Source: Phragmitibacter flavus
GTDB taxonomy: Bacteria; Verrucomicrobiota; Verrucomicrobiia; Verrucomicrobiales; Verrucomicrobiaceae
Length of the DNA stretch: 64,000 nt
Direction of reading: 5' to 3'
NCBI RefSeq assembly: GCF_005780165.1
Contig: NZ_VAUV01000011.1
Coordinates: forward strand, 1-64,000
The position numbers and the translations under genes are program-made. Under the pieces are notes generated by a model. The model was not told the origin of the DNA. It made no database searches and was given only the letters and a program-made list of their open reading frames with translations. Numbering within the stretch: position 1 is the stretch's first letter; the number at the start of each line of letters is the position of its first letter. This document shows positions 17,577 through 25,906 of the stretch, in pieces.

Positions 17577-19423
17577 CAGTCGGCGTTCGTAAGTTCCTGT
17601 TGTGAGGCATTTTGAATCGTCCAAAGCCTCTGATAAAGACCTTCACGACTCAGCAATTCCGCATGCGTGCCTTCTTGAATGATCCGACCTTTGTCGAGAA
17701 CGATCACCCGGTCCGCATGCGCCAGCGTGGAAAGACGATGGGCAATCACCAGCGTCGTCCGCCGGCCATGACGACTCCGCAACGCCTGCAAAATGTTCAT
17801 CTCCGTTTCCGCATCCACTGCGCTCAACGCATCGTCCAACAACAGCACCGGCGTCTCGCGCAGCAAAGCCCTTGCAAGCGCGACCCGCTGACGTTGACCT
17901 CCCGACAACGTCACTCCACGTTCGCCCACCAGGGTTGCATAGTCAGAAGGAAACCCACTGATCGTATCGTGAATATCCGCCAGACGGGCTGCATCACGAA
18001 TCGCCTCATTGGCCGCACCATTGCTGCCGAGACGAATGTTTTCACCAATGGTTTTGGAGAACAAAAACGGCTCCTGCATCACCACGCTGAACTGCGAGCG
18101 AACCCACTGCCGGTCCAGCTCATTCAACTCGCGTCCGTCCAGCCGGATCGAACCCGATTCGTAATCATACAGCCTCAACAGCAGATGCATCAGCGTGGAT
18201 TTACCCGAACCGGATGGACCCAGTATCGCCAACGTTTCTCCGGGCTCCACTTTGAACGAAATGCCGTTCAGCGCAGCGCCTTGCGGTCCGTGACCAAACA
18301 CCAGATCGGTCACTTCAATCCGTCCTTCAAACTTGAAAGGCATCTCCGTCTGATCCTTTGATTCCGGCTTGCTCTCCTCCGCCTCGGCAAGAATTTCGCC
18401 CATGCGATTGAGCGCGACGATGGATTTGCCCAAGTCGGTCAATGTCCGCCCCATCTGGCGCACCGGCCACAACAGCATGTTAAGGAACATCACAAACGCG
18501 AACAAAGTCCCCACCGTCATCGTGCCTTGAGAGATGAACCAGGCACCCGCAAACAACACCAGACCCTGCTGCATCAGCACAATGAAATCCGACGACGACC
18601 AATACCACGACATCAATCGCAGCAGTTTCAAACTGCGATCCCGATAGAGCCGGTTCGGTGCCGCAAATTTGTCGATCTCAAAGCTCTGTCTGGCGAAGGC
18701 ACGAACCACCCGCAAACCCGTCAGGTTCTCCTGCACCACCCGGGTCACCTGCCCTTCCGCCTCGTCCACCTCACGGAACAAATGCTTCACCCGGCCAATG
18801 TAAAAATATCCAAACAGAATGATCGGCACCACCAAAGTAAAGGAGATCAGCGTCATCCGGCCATCCAACAAAACCATCACGGGCACTGCCGTAATCAGCA
18901 GCAACACCGCGTTGCTGATGTCGACCACTTGGGTGGAAAGTGCCAGCCGCAAAGTTTCCACATCCGACGTGCATCTTTGGATCAAATCTCCCGTTTCTGC
19001 ACGGTCATGATACTTGGCGGGAAGCCGCTGCAAATGATCATAAAGCCGGTCCTTCAGACGACGCGCAATGCCATCCGAAGCCTTCGCCGCGAAGCGTCCC
19101 TTCAGGTAACTGAACCCTCCCGAAACAATCGTCAGCGCCACCATGATCAAGGCAGGCCACCACAAGTGATTCTTCACATACTCGGCCCCACCGATCCACG
19201 CAATAAGATGCGGCATCAGCATTCCCCCCTGCGGTTCCTGAGATAGAGCGAAGTCAATGGTCGCACTTGCCACCAACGGCGTCAGGTAGTTGATTGCTGT
19301 AACGATCAGCAGCGAGCCAATGGCCAGTCCATACAGACGGCGAAAACCGCGCATGAGCTGCCACAACAGCACGCTGGGTTTGGGTTGATCAGATTCAGGA
19401 TCAGATGGAGGAAGGTTTCCCAT
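17576..19423 (-). CDS. ABC exporter half-transporter, partner subunit with degenerate ATP site
   Basis: A 615-residue half-transporter with six membrane helices (about 32-330) and an ATPase domain. Walker A GPSGSGKST (402-410) and signature LSGGQ (506-510) are normal, but Walker B is LLLDD, so the catalytic Glu is replaced by Asp531. Paired with the LSTGQ signature of the downstream subunit this builds a non-hydrolysing site, while this protein's good signature completes the catalytic site of the partner. It is the first gene of a two-gene operon; the promoter should lie in 19424-19701, a 278-base interval where I see no clear motif. Confidence 0.9.
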   Translation of the reverse strand: MGNLPPSDPESDQPKPSVLLWQLMRGFRRLYGLAIGSLLIVTAINYLTPLVASATIDFALSQEPQGGMLMPHLIAWIGGAEYVKNHLWWPALIMVALTIVSGGFSYLKGRFAAKASDGIARRLKDRLYDHLQRLPAKYHDRAETGDLIQRCTSDVETLRLALSTQVVDISNAVLLLITAVPVMVLLDGRMTLISFTLVVPIILFGYFYIGRVKHLFREVDEAEGQVTRVVQENLTGLRVVRAFARQSFEIDKFAAPNRLYRDRSLKLLRLMSWYWSSSDFIVLMQQGLVLFAGAWFISQGTMTVGTLFAFVMFLNMLLWPVRQMGRTLTDLGKSIVALNRMGEILAEAEESKPESKDQTEMPFKFEGRIEVTDLVFGHGPQGAALNGISFKVEPGETLAILGPSGSGKSTLMHLLLRLYDYESGSIRLDGRELNELDRQWVRSQFSVVMQEPFLFSKTIGENIRLGSNGAANEAIRDAARLADIHDTISGFPSDYATLVGERGVTLSGGQRQRVALARALLRETPVLLLDDALSAVDAETEMNILQALRSRHGRRTTLVIAHRLSTLAHADRVIVLDKGRIIQEGTHAELLSREGLYQRLWTIQNASQQELTNAD

Positions 19424-19701
19424 GGGAAGATGAAGAATTGGAGAAAAAAGACCGCTTGTTGCGGGCGACTTCCAAAACTCATCTGGTGCTCAGCCCGCTT
19501 TTTGATTTCGGGGCTGGCAGGACTGGCTTTCACCCATCAGTCAGCACCCACTCCTGCAACCCAGGAGAAACGCATGCGATTGTGGTGAAGGACGTTCATG
19601 AAACGAAGTGGGCTTGAATTGGTTGCGAGCGCCAGATATAGCAGCGGCCTCACGATCTAGGCAAGCAAATAATTTGGCGATCTACCGTTGAAGCAAAAAA
19701 A

Positions 19702-21714
19702 TCATTCTACCAACGAAGGCATTGGCTCTCCACGAATGAGTCGTTTGAGCTCGTCAATGTTGACCGGTTTCACCAAGTGATGATGACAGCCGGCATTGAT
19801 TGCCCGTCGACGATCTTTTGGCTGACCATAACCCGTGACCGCAATGATGACGCATTTTTCGCAACTCGGTTCGAGGCGCATCCGCCTGGCCACTTCAAAC
19901 CCATCCATGCCCGGAAGCCCAATGTCCAACAATACGATCTCGGGTAAATGCTGCCGCGCTTTTTCGAGGGCCTGGGGACCGTCATACGCGACTTCAACCC
20001 CATGGCCAACCCGCTTCAGAAGACGCGCCATGCTGTTGGCCGTGTCCACGTTGTCATCCACAATCAGCACCCGACGTGTCGAGGTTTGACCATTCACTGG
20101 ACGCTCAGTCTGCTGGACAAAAGGTGCCGCCACCATCGGAAGATGAATCACAAAAGAACTTCCTTGATTGAGTCCCTCGCTTAGCGCTTCGATCCTGCCA
20201 CCGTGCATCTCCACCAGACGTTGCACAATGGTAAGTCCAATGCCCAAGCCGCCTTCACTACGGGCAATCGAGCGTTCCCCTTGTGCAAAAAGCTTGAACA
20301 TCTCCGGCAACAAGTGCGACGCAATCCCCACTCCATTGTCTTTGACCACCACCCTCACCTCTCCTTCGACTTTGCTCGCCATCAATTCAATGCGACCACC
20401 TGAAGGCGTGTATTTTGCTGCATTGGTAAGCAGGTTGAGGGCGATCTGCTCCATTCGCGTTGGGTCGGCCTTGATCCATAACTTGCCCGTTTCATATTTC
20501 TTGATGAGCTGATGCCCCCGCTCATGGATCAAAAGGTGGGCACCCTCACAAGCGCGATCCAGAACCAACGCCACATCAAGGACCTCCTCACGCAGTCGTA
20601 TCTTGCCAACCGTAATCCGCGACACGTCCAGCAGATCATCAATGAGATGCGTTAGTTGACCGTTCTGTCTTGTGATCACATCCGCTGCCCAGCTTCGGTC
20701 CTCAAGATTCGGACTTTCCAGCAGCGCCGCCGCGTTGGTCACTGCTGCGAGAGGATTGCGCAGTTCATGCGCCAGCATGGCCAGAAACTCATCCTTGCGA
20801 CGATCCGCCTCCCGTAACGCCTCCTCATTTCGACGTCTCTCCGATGTGTCCCGCGTCGAGGCCGCGACAACCTCAACCTCACCGTCATTGCCCAACACCG
20901 GAGTAAAGATATACTCATAATAACCCGTTCTCCCAGCCGGATTGGTGTAGGCCGTTTCATCCCTCAATATTTCGCCCGTTTGGAACACATGCTCAATCTG
21001 CCGTTCAAGACGAACGGCCAGGCCGCGCGGATAAGGCAGTTCCGAAAAAGTCTTACCCACCACATCTTTCAACTCCAATCCCAACAACTCCAGCGTGGCA
21101 CGATTCGCATAAATGAAGCGCAGCGAGCGGTCAAAGATATAAGTGAAGTCAGAAATGGAAGACAGCGTGGTGTCAAACACCCTGGCCTGCTGCTGAATCT
21201 GCAGCATCATCCCCTCCAGCTTGCTCAACAGATCCCGCACCTGATACTGCCGTCTTCGGGATCGCAGGGCGACCTCACAAGAACTGACCAGTGTTTCCGG
21301 CCGCACCGGGCGCTCAATCATCGAAACGTTCCCCATCTCCCCAAGCGCCGTGATCTGTCTGGCACGAGTTTGCGGCGTCACCCCCGAGGCAGTTATCAGC
21401 ATCAAAGGCAAGTCGGACCACGAAGGTTGTTCTTCGAGAATCTCAATCAACTTGTTTCCCGCGCCATTAACCAGAGCCTCTTCTGCCAGCAGCATCGCCC
21501 CGCAGCCAGCGCGAGACTGATCACAAAGGTCGTCGACACTGGGACAGATCTTTGCTGTAAATCCCGCCTTCTCAAGAAAGCGCGCCGTCAGACTCGCATC
21601 ATTGCTGGTCGGCGCAAGAATCAACACCCCCAAACCGTCCTCGGTCCTGGGCGCAGCCTGCTCGTCCCCTTCGTCAAATGGTGACGGCGTAAATGGTGGA
21701 GACGCTTCCATCAC
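19702..21714 (-). CDS. Hybrid histidine kinase (REC-like, PAS, HisKA, HATPase, REC)
   Basis: A 670-residue soluble hybrid kinase. Order: a degenerate receiver-like domain (about 28-155, phospho-acceptor region LLAEEALV without the usual Asp), a coiled segment, a PAS domain (about 177-295), a HisKA dimerisation helix with His316 in AHELRNPLA, a HATPase domain, and a C-terminal receiver with IVDDN and LLDIGLPGMDG. No transmembrane helix, so the signal is cytoplasmic. Its ATG overlaps the stop codon of the KaiC-like gene (ATGA), so the two are co-translated. In other bacteria KaiC-like proteins are linked to such kinases in light, redox or stress signalling. No output regulator is adjacent. Confidence 0.9.
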   Translation of the reverse strand: MMEASPPFTPSPFDEGDEQAAPRTEDGLGVLILAPTSNDASLTARFLEKAGFTAKICPSVDDLCDQSRAGCGAMLLAEEALVNGAGNKLIEILEEQPSWSDLPLMLITASGVTPQTRARQITALGEMGNVSMIERPVRPETLVSSCEVALRSRRRQYQVRDLLSKLEGMMLQIQQQARVFDTTLSSISDFTYIFDRSLRFIYANRATLELLGLELKDVVGKTFSELPYPRGLAVRLERQIEHVFQTGEILRDETAYTNPAGRTGYYEYIFTPVLGNDGEVEVVAASTRDTSERRRNEEALREADRRKDEFLAMLAHELRNPLAAVTNAAALLESPNLEDRSWAADVITRQNGQLTHLIDDLLDVSRITVGKIRLREEVLDVALVLDRACEGAHLLIHERGHQLIKKYETGKLWIKADPTRMEQIALNLLTNAAKYTPSGGRIELMASKVEGEVRVVVKDNGVGIASHLLPEMFKLFAQGERSIARSEGGLGIGLTIVQRLVEMHGGRIEALSEGLNQGSSFVIHLPMVAAPFVQQTERPVNGQTSTRRVLIVDDNVDTANSMARLLKRVGHGVEVAYDGPQALEKARQHLPEIVLLDIGLPGMDGFEVARRMRLEPSCEKCVIIAVTGYGQPKDRRRAINAGCHHHLVKPVNIDELKRLIRGEPMPSLVE

Positions 21715-23213
21715 AAATCGGCATCCTCCTCATCCGCCTTGCCATCGACAAATTCAGGAACACCTGTCAGCACTCCCTGAAGATTCCGCAATGGTTTGCC
21801 CAGCGAAATACCGTTTTTGCCCAGCCACATCTCACGGATGGTCCGCTCATGGTTTCCGCTCCGCTTCTTAATCACCGAGAGCGCCCTCTTCACCTCACCT
21901 CGCGATTCATAAAACCGCGAGAGCACCACCATGTCGGCAAGATAGGTGAGATCCACGGTAGACTTCATCAGTCCAATCAATCCCTGCTGGGCCAGCACCA
22001 TGATGGTGACAATCCCCTGCTGGTTGAGATAGGCAAGCAACTCGTGCAACTGAAGGGTGAGATATCTCGCTTCAGGCATCGCGTTGAGATAACCATTGAT
22101 GCTGTCGATCACCACCATCTTCACCCCCTCCTCGGAAACACACTGGCGGATGCGATGAACCATTTCGCCGGGAGATATCTCAGCCGGATCGATCTGTTGT
22201 ATCTGGATAAGTCCATTTTCCTCATGCTTCTCCAGATCAAGACCCACCTGCGCCGCCCGGTTTTTGAGCGTTCCAGTGGTCTCGTCAAAAATAAACATCA
22301 TCGACTTTTCCCCACGCTCCGCCGCAGAGATCGCAAACTGCAACGCCAGCGTTGATTTACCAGTTCCTGGAGGGCCCATGAACATGTTGCTGGTGCCCCG
22401 GCCCAGCCCCCCACCCATCAAGGCATCCAGTTCCTTGTTGCCACTGGCGAAATCCTCCCGGACGAAATCACTGTGATGCTCCCCTGCGACAAGACGAGGA
22501 AAAACCATCAGGCCGCCCCGGCGCAAAACAAAGTCGTGCGTTCCCTCGCGGTATTCTGATCCGCGTATCTTCAGCACCCTCAACTGCCGGCGCGACACGC
22601 CATATTCCGGCGACTCACTCGTCAGACAGAGCACCCCATGGGCAATGCTTTCAACCTGAAGGTCATGCTTGCCAGAAGACCGGTCATCCAAAAAAATCAC
22701 CGTGCAATTCCGTCCGGCGAAAAACTGCTTCAATTGCAGAATTTGCCGACGATACCGCAGCGGCGTGTCCGCCAGCATGCGCATTTCCGAAAGCGAATCA
22801 AATACGACACGAACGGGATTTACCCGTTCCACTTCCGCGATCAACGCGCCAATGGTGCGATTCAGTTCCACTTCGGAAGGATGAAAAAAGGTGCTCTCGC
22901 TGTCACCCCGAATTTGTTCTTCGATGGTGGAGAGTTCATACAATTGGATTTGCGACAGATCCCAGCCATGCGACCGCGCAACAATCTCAATCTCCTCGCG
23001 TGTTTCGGACAAGGTTACATAAAGCCCCGATTCACCCTTGCGCACCCCTTCGAGCAAAAATTGCATGGCAAGCGTTGTCTTGCCCACTCCGGGATCACCC
23101 TGGACCAGATACAACCGCCTTGATGGCAATCCACCATCCAATACCGCATCCAGCCCTGGAACCCCCATGGAACTCCGTTCAACATCCTTTGAAGCTGCTA
23201 AAGCACTCATCAC
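21711..23213 (-). CDS. KaiC-like double RecA-domain ATPase
   Basis: A 500-residue protein with two KaiC domains. Walker A motifs are GDPGVGKTT (39-47) and GPPGTGKST (280-288); Glu pairs typical of KaiC follow each (LSETREE; FDETTG). In clock KaiC the second domain carries Ser431-Thr432; the aligned position here reads DLTYLADMVV, i.e. Thr423-Tyr424, so phosphorylation at the first residue is possible but the Ser/Thr pair is not kept. No kaiA or kaiB is nearby, so a circadian oscillator is unlikely. It overlaps a hybrid histidine kinase by four bases and probably serves as its nucleotide- or redox-responsive partner. Start may also be the second ATG at 23210. Confidence 0.88.
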   Translation of the reverse strand: MMSALAASKDVERSSMGVPGLDAVLDGGLPSRRLYLVQGDPGVGKTTLAMQFLLEGVRKGESGLYVTLSETREEIEIVARSHGWDLSQIQLYELSTIEEQIRGDSESTFFHPSEVELNRTIGALIAEVERVNPVRVVFDSLSEMRMLADTPLRYRRQILQLKQFFAGRNCTVIFLDDRSSGKHDLQVESIAHGVLCLTSESPEYGVSRRQLRVLKIRGSEYREGTHDFVLRRGGLMVFPRLVAGEHHSDFVREDFASGNKELDALMGGGLGRGTSNMFMGPPGTGKSTLALQFAISAAERGEKSMMFIFDETTGTLKNRAAQVGLDLEKHEENGLIQIQQIDPAEISPGEMVHRIRQCVSEEGVKMVVIDSINGYLNAMPEARYLTLQLHELLAYLNQQGIVTIMVLAQQGLIGLMKSTVDLTYLADMVVLSRFYESRGEVKRALSVIKKRSGNHERTIREMWLGKNGISLGKPLRNLQGVLTGVPEFVDGKADEEDADL

Positions 23214-23318
23214 CCATTAAATCGTAAATTCCTCGCGAATGGATCGCACAAATTTTCATCTTTGGACCTGCATGCGTCGAAAAGTCTGCCCCACCTCCCG
23301 TCGGGTCTGTGGACGCAA

Positions 23319-23708
23319 TTAAAAAGTCCCCGTGCGCAACATCACCAAGGTGCAGCCATGAACCACCTCGATGCCCGCCGATTCGGCCTGCCGGGCAAGC
23401 TCCTCGTTTTCTGCCCCGGGATTCATCACAACTCGCTGCGGTTTCGCCGCGAGAATTTCGTCAATCAACGGCGACGAGCGCGCAGCTCCCAGATACAAAG
23501 TCACCGTATGAATTGGACCCGGAACTTCGGCAATGCTGGCAAAACACTTCTCACCCAGAACCTCTTCAAACGCCGGATTCACCGGCACCGCATGCTCGCC
23601 ATGCTCCATGAGCTGGTGCATCGCCATGTTTGCGTAACGATCTTCCTTGGGCGAAGCCCCCAGCACGACAATGGTTCTCCCGGACATAACAAGAGTTACG
23701 CTCGTCAT
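23319..23708 (-). CDS. CoA-binding domain protein (YccU-like)
   Basis: A single-domain Rossmann-type CoA-binding protein of about 129 residues. The glycine-rich nucleotide loop is VVLGASPKEDRYANMA, followed by HAVPVNP, the TLYLG segment, VVMNPGAENEE and a C-terminal VVHGCTLVML with the conserved Cys. This matches the YccU/PF13380 family, related to the CoA-binding domain of succinyl-CoA synthetase; the physiological role is not established. Starts at 23708 or 23687 are both reasonable, neither with a good ribosome site. It is divergent from the AAA ATPase gene, 53 bases apart, and lies downstream of nothing obvious functionally. Confidence 0.85.
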   Translation of the reverse strand: MTSVTLVMSGRTIVVLGASPKEDRYANMAMHQLMEHGEHAVPVNPAFEEVLGEKCFASIAEVPGPIHTVTLYLGAARSSPLIDEILAAKPQRVVMNPGAENEELARQAESAGIEVVHGCTLVMLRTGTF

Positions 23709-23761
23709 TTTGTTTTTTGAATTGCAATGCTGAGCATCCACACGTTTTTGCTTCTACTCCG

Positions 23762-24901
23762 ATGCTGAAAACCCTGCACATCCGCCATTGCCGATCCCTG
23801 CTCGATTTGCGACTCAGATTGGGACGAGTCACAGTCATCACTGGCGAGAACGGTGTTGGCAAATCCAACGTCTACCGCTCACTCGCCATGCTGCAAAGAC
23901 TGGCCGCCGGACGATTTGCTGAAGCCATTGCCCAGGAGGGCGGCATGCCGAGCCTGCTGTGGTCGGGCAAACGAGACCTCAAGAAGCCTCTGCGTGTCAG
24001 TTGGAAGATCGAACACGACTTCTTTCTCTACGAAATGGAGTGTGGCCTGGTCCCCAACGCGCCCGGTGACATCACCAAGTTCCGCACCGATCCCGATGTA
24101 AAACTGGAAACCCTGCAACTTCATCAGCGCGGAAAAAGCCACGTCATTGCGAAGCGCAAGGGCCCGATGATCGATCTGCGCGATGCCGACGGTCGCTTCG
24201 AGACCGCTCCGTTTCCTCTTCACTCACCGGAATCGATGTTGTCGGAAATCCGCGACGCCGCCCGTTATCCCGGTCTGGCTGCCGCACGTGAGATCCTGCT
24301 GTCCTGGCGGTTCTACCATCAGTTTCGCACCGATGCCGACTCCGCCCTGCGCCGTCCTGTGATCGGTTCCTGGTCACCCGTATTGTCCCACGATGGCGCC
24401 AATCTCGCCGCAACCTTGCAAACCATTGTTGAAGCCCGTCGCGGAGAACCCCTCGATGAAATCGTCGAAAACGCCTTCCCGGAAACCCGATGGCGCGCCT
24501 GCGACGACCAGGACCGGTTTCAGCTCCAGATCCTGCGTCCCGGCCTCAAACGCTGGCTGGATGCCTCGGAAGTTTCCGATGGCACCCTGCGTTTCTTCTG
24601 CCTCTTCGCCGCTTTGTTGAGCCCCAAACCGCCACCCCTGCTGGTGTTGAACGAGCCAGAAACCAGCCTTCATCCCCAGCTGTTTTCCACCCTTGCAAAT
24701 CTGGTGGCCCAGGTGCCGGAAGAAACCCAAATCATAATCGTCACCCACTCCCAAACCCTGGCTGAGGCACTCGATGCCGTCCTCCCCTGCAAACGTATTG
24801 AACTTGTCAGCTACGAAGGAGAAACCCGGCGGGCCGTTGAAGGCACCGGACCCCGCGTCCAAGTCTTCGATGACGGAGACGAAGACGATCAGGAAAACTA
24901 A
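23762..24901 (+). CDS. AAA family ATPase (RecF/OLD-like)
   Basis: A 379-residue ATPase of the SMC/RecF type. The opening LKTLHIRHCRSLLDLRL plus Walker A GENGVGKSN (about 28-36), a middle helical region, Walker B LLVLNEPETSLHP near 295 and the switch histidine IIVTHSQTLAEA near 335 are all present. There is no TOPRIM domain, unlike true OLD nucleases, and no partner nuclease next to it; the C-terminus is a short acidic tail (FDDGDEDDQE). Family members act in DNA repair or phage defence, but many single-gene members remain uncharacterised. It ends 2 bases from the convergent small ribbon-helix-helix-like gene. Confidence 0.82.
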   Translation: MLKTLHIRHCRSLLDLRLRLGRVTVITGENGVGKSNVYRSLAMLQRLAAGRFAEAIAQEGGMPSLLWSGKRDLKKPLRVSWKIEHDFFLYEMECGLVPNAPGDITKFRTDPDVKLETLQLHQRGKSHVIAKRKGPMIDLRDADGRFETAPFPLHSPESMLSEIRDAARYPGLAAAREILLSWRFYHQFRTDADSALRRPVIGSWSPVLSHDGANLAATLQTIVEARRGEPLDEIVENAFPETRWRACDDQDRFQLQILRPGLKRWLDASEVSDGTLRFFCLFAALLSPKPPPLLVLNEPETSLHPQLFSTLANLVAQVPEETQIIIVTHSQTLAEALDAVLPCKRIELVSYEGETRRAVEGTGPRVQVFDDGDEDDQEN

Positions 24902-24903
24902 AA

Positions 24904-25107
24904 TCAGCAGGCAAACACCATCATGTCCGCATCGCGGGTGATGTGTTCGGTGCGCGCCCATTCGAGCAAGGTGCCCACCAGCATGGAAGGGCTGATGCCC
25001 ATTTGCGCGGACTCCTCGTCCAGCCATGAAGCAAGTTCCGCATCCAGGTGGATGCGTTTGCTGACAAACTCGCCAGCGTGGGTGGGATCAATCTCTAAAG
25101 CAGTCAT
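24904..25107 (-). CDS. Small ribbon-helix-helix-like protein, 67 aa
   Basis: A 67-residue protein with the shape of an Arc/MetJ-type DNA-binding domain: a basic strand KRIHLDAELASWLDEESAQM, a turn GISPSMLVG, and a second helix TLLEWARTEH. Such proteins bind DNA as dimers and are often antitoxins or autoregulators. No toxin gene lies beside it, since the neighbour on one side is the convergent AAA ATPase and on the other, across 213 to 228 bases, the divergent sigma factor gene. It might regulate that promoter region; that is speculation. Confidence 0.6.
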   Translation of the reverse strand: MTALEIDPTHAGEFVSKRIHLDAELASWLDEESAQMGISPSMLVGTLLEWARTEHITRDADMMVFAC

Positions 25108-25335
25108 TATCGTAGGGAATCTGACCCGTAAATCGCCACATCGTTCGACGGTGCGCTTGTTAATCTTTGCAAATTAACTGTGATTTGATTCCGCCGAATC
25201 GCTTCATCAGCCCGGTATTGCTTGCCAGCCGACGCTTTCCTGTGGAAAATGCCTCCTTCCTGCGCAGCCTTCCCAAACCGTTCATTCCCTAAGAAAAACA
25301 CCTGCTGATCCGTTCTTGTTGTGAGCAATGCCAAC

Positions 25336-25869
25336 ATGCCATCACAGCCAAGCAAACACCCAGCCGGCGAACTGGTGCAGGAAGCCCTTGCCCAGCACGA
25401 AAGCAACCTCATTGCCTACGCCTGCGGCATTCTCGGTGGAGACGAAGAACGCGCCCGTGATGTTGTGCAGGACACCCTCCTCAAACTGCACCTCGCCGAT
25501 CCCGATCGTGTCCGCGAAAACCTCAAGGCCTGGCTCTACGCCGTCTGCCGCAACCGCGCCTTCGATGTCCTGCGCAAGGAACACCGCATCCGCTTCACTG
25601 ACGACGACGACCATCTCGACTGGCTCGACGAATGGCAACCCGACCCCAGCGAGGACGCCAGTCGCGATGAAATGCTCGAACATGTGTGGGCCGCCCTCGA
25701 ACAGCTCCCGCAAAACCAGCGCGAAGTCATCCGCCTCAAATTCCAACACGGCCTCAGCTACAAGGAAATCAGCACCGTCACCAGCCTCAGCGTCACCAAC
25801 GTCGGTTTTCTGCTGCATACCGCCATCAAACGCCTGCGTAAACTGATGAACCACGCCTGCGCCGAATAA
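25336..25869 (+). CDS. ECF-type RNA polymerase sigma factor
   Basis: A 177-residue sigma-70 family protein with only regions 2 and 4. Region 2: ERARDVVQDTLLKLHLA and LKAWLYAVCRNRAFDVLRKE, the core-binding and -10 recognition part. Region 4: WAALEQLPQNQREVIRLKFQHGLSYKEIS with helix-turn-helix that reads the -35. ATG at 25336 is used; an in-frame GTG lies at 25321. The next gene, 37 bases on, encodes an anti-sigma-type N-terminus with a membrane helix, so the pair is likely an envelope-signal switch that controls its own promoter, as is usual for this class. Confidence 0.9.
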   Translation: MPSQPSKHPAGELVQEALAQHESNLIAYACGILGGDEERARDVVQDTLLKLHLADPDRVRENLKAWLYAVCRNRAFDVLRKEHRIRFTDDDDHLDWLDEWQPDPSEDASRDEMLEHVWAALEQLPQNQREVIRLKFQHGLSYKEISTVTSLSVTNVGFLLHTAIKRLRKLMNHACAE

Positions 25870-25906
25870 CTCACTTTCTCTCCCCCATCCTTCCTTTTTT
25901 TCTTTC

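Noticed and set aside
21711-23213. Circadian KaiABC clock
   Set aside because: No kaiA or kaiB nearby and the Ser-Thr phosphorylation pair is not kept; a signalling role is more likely.
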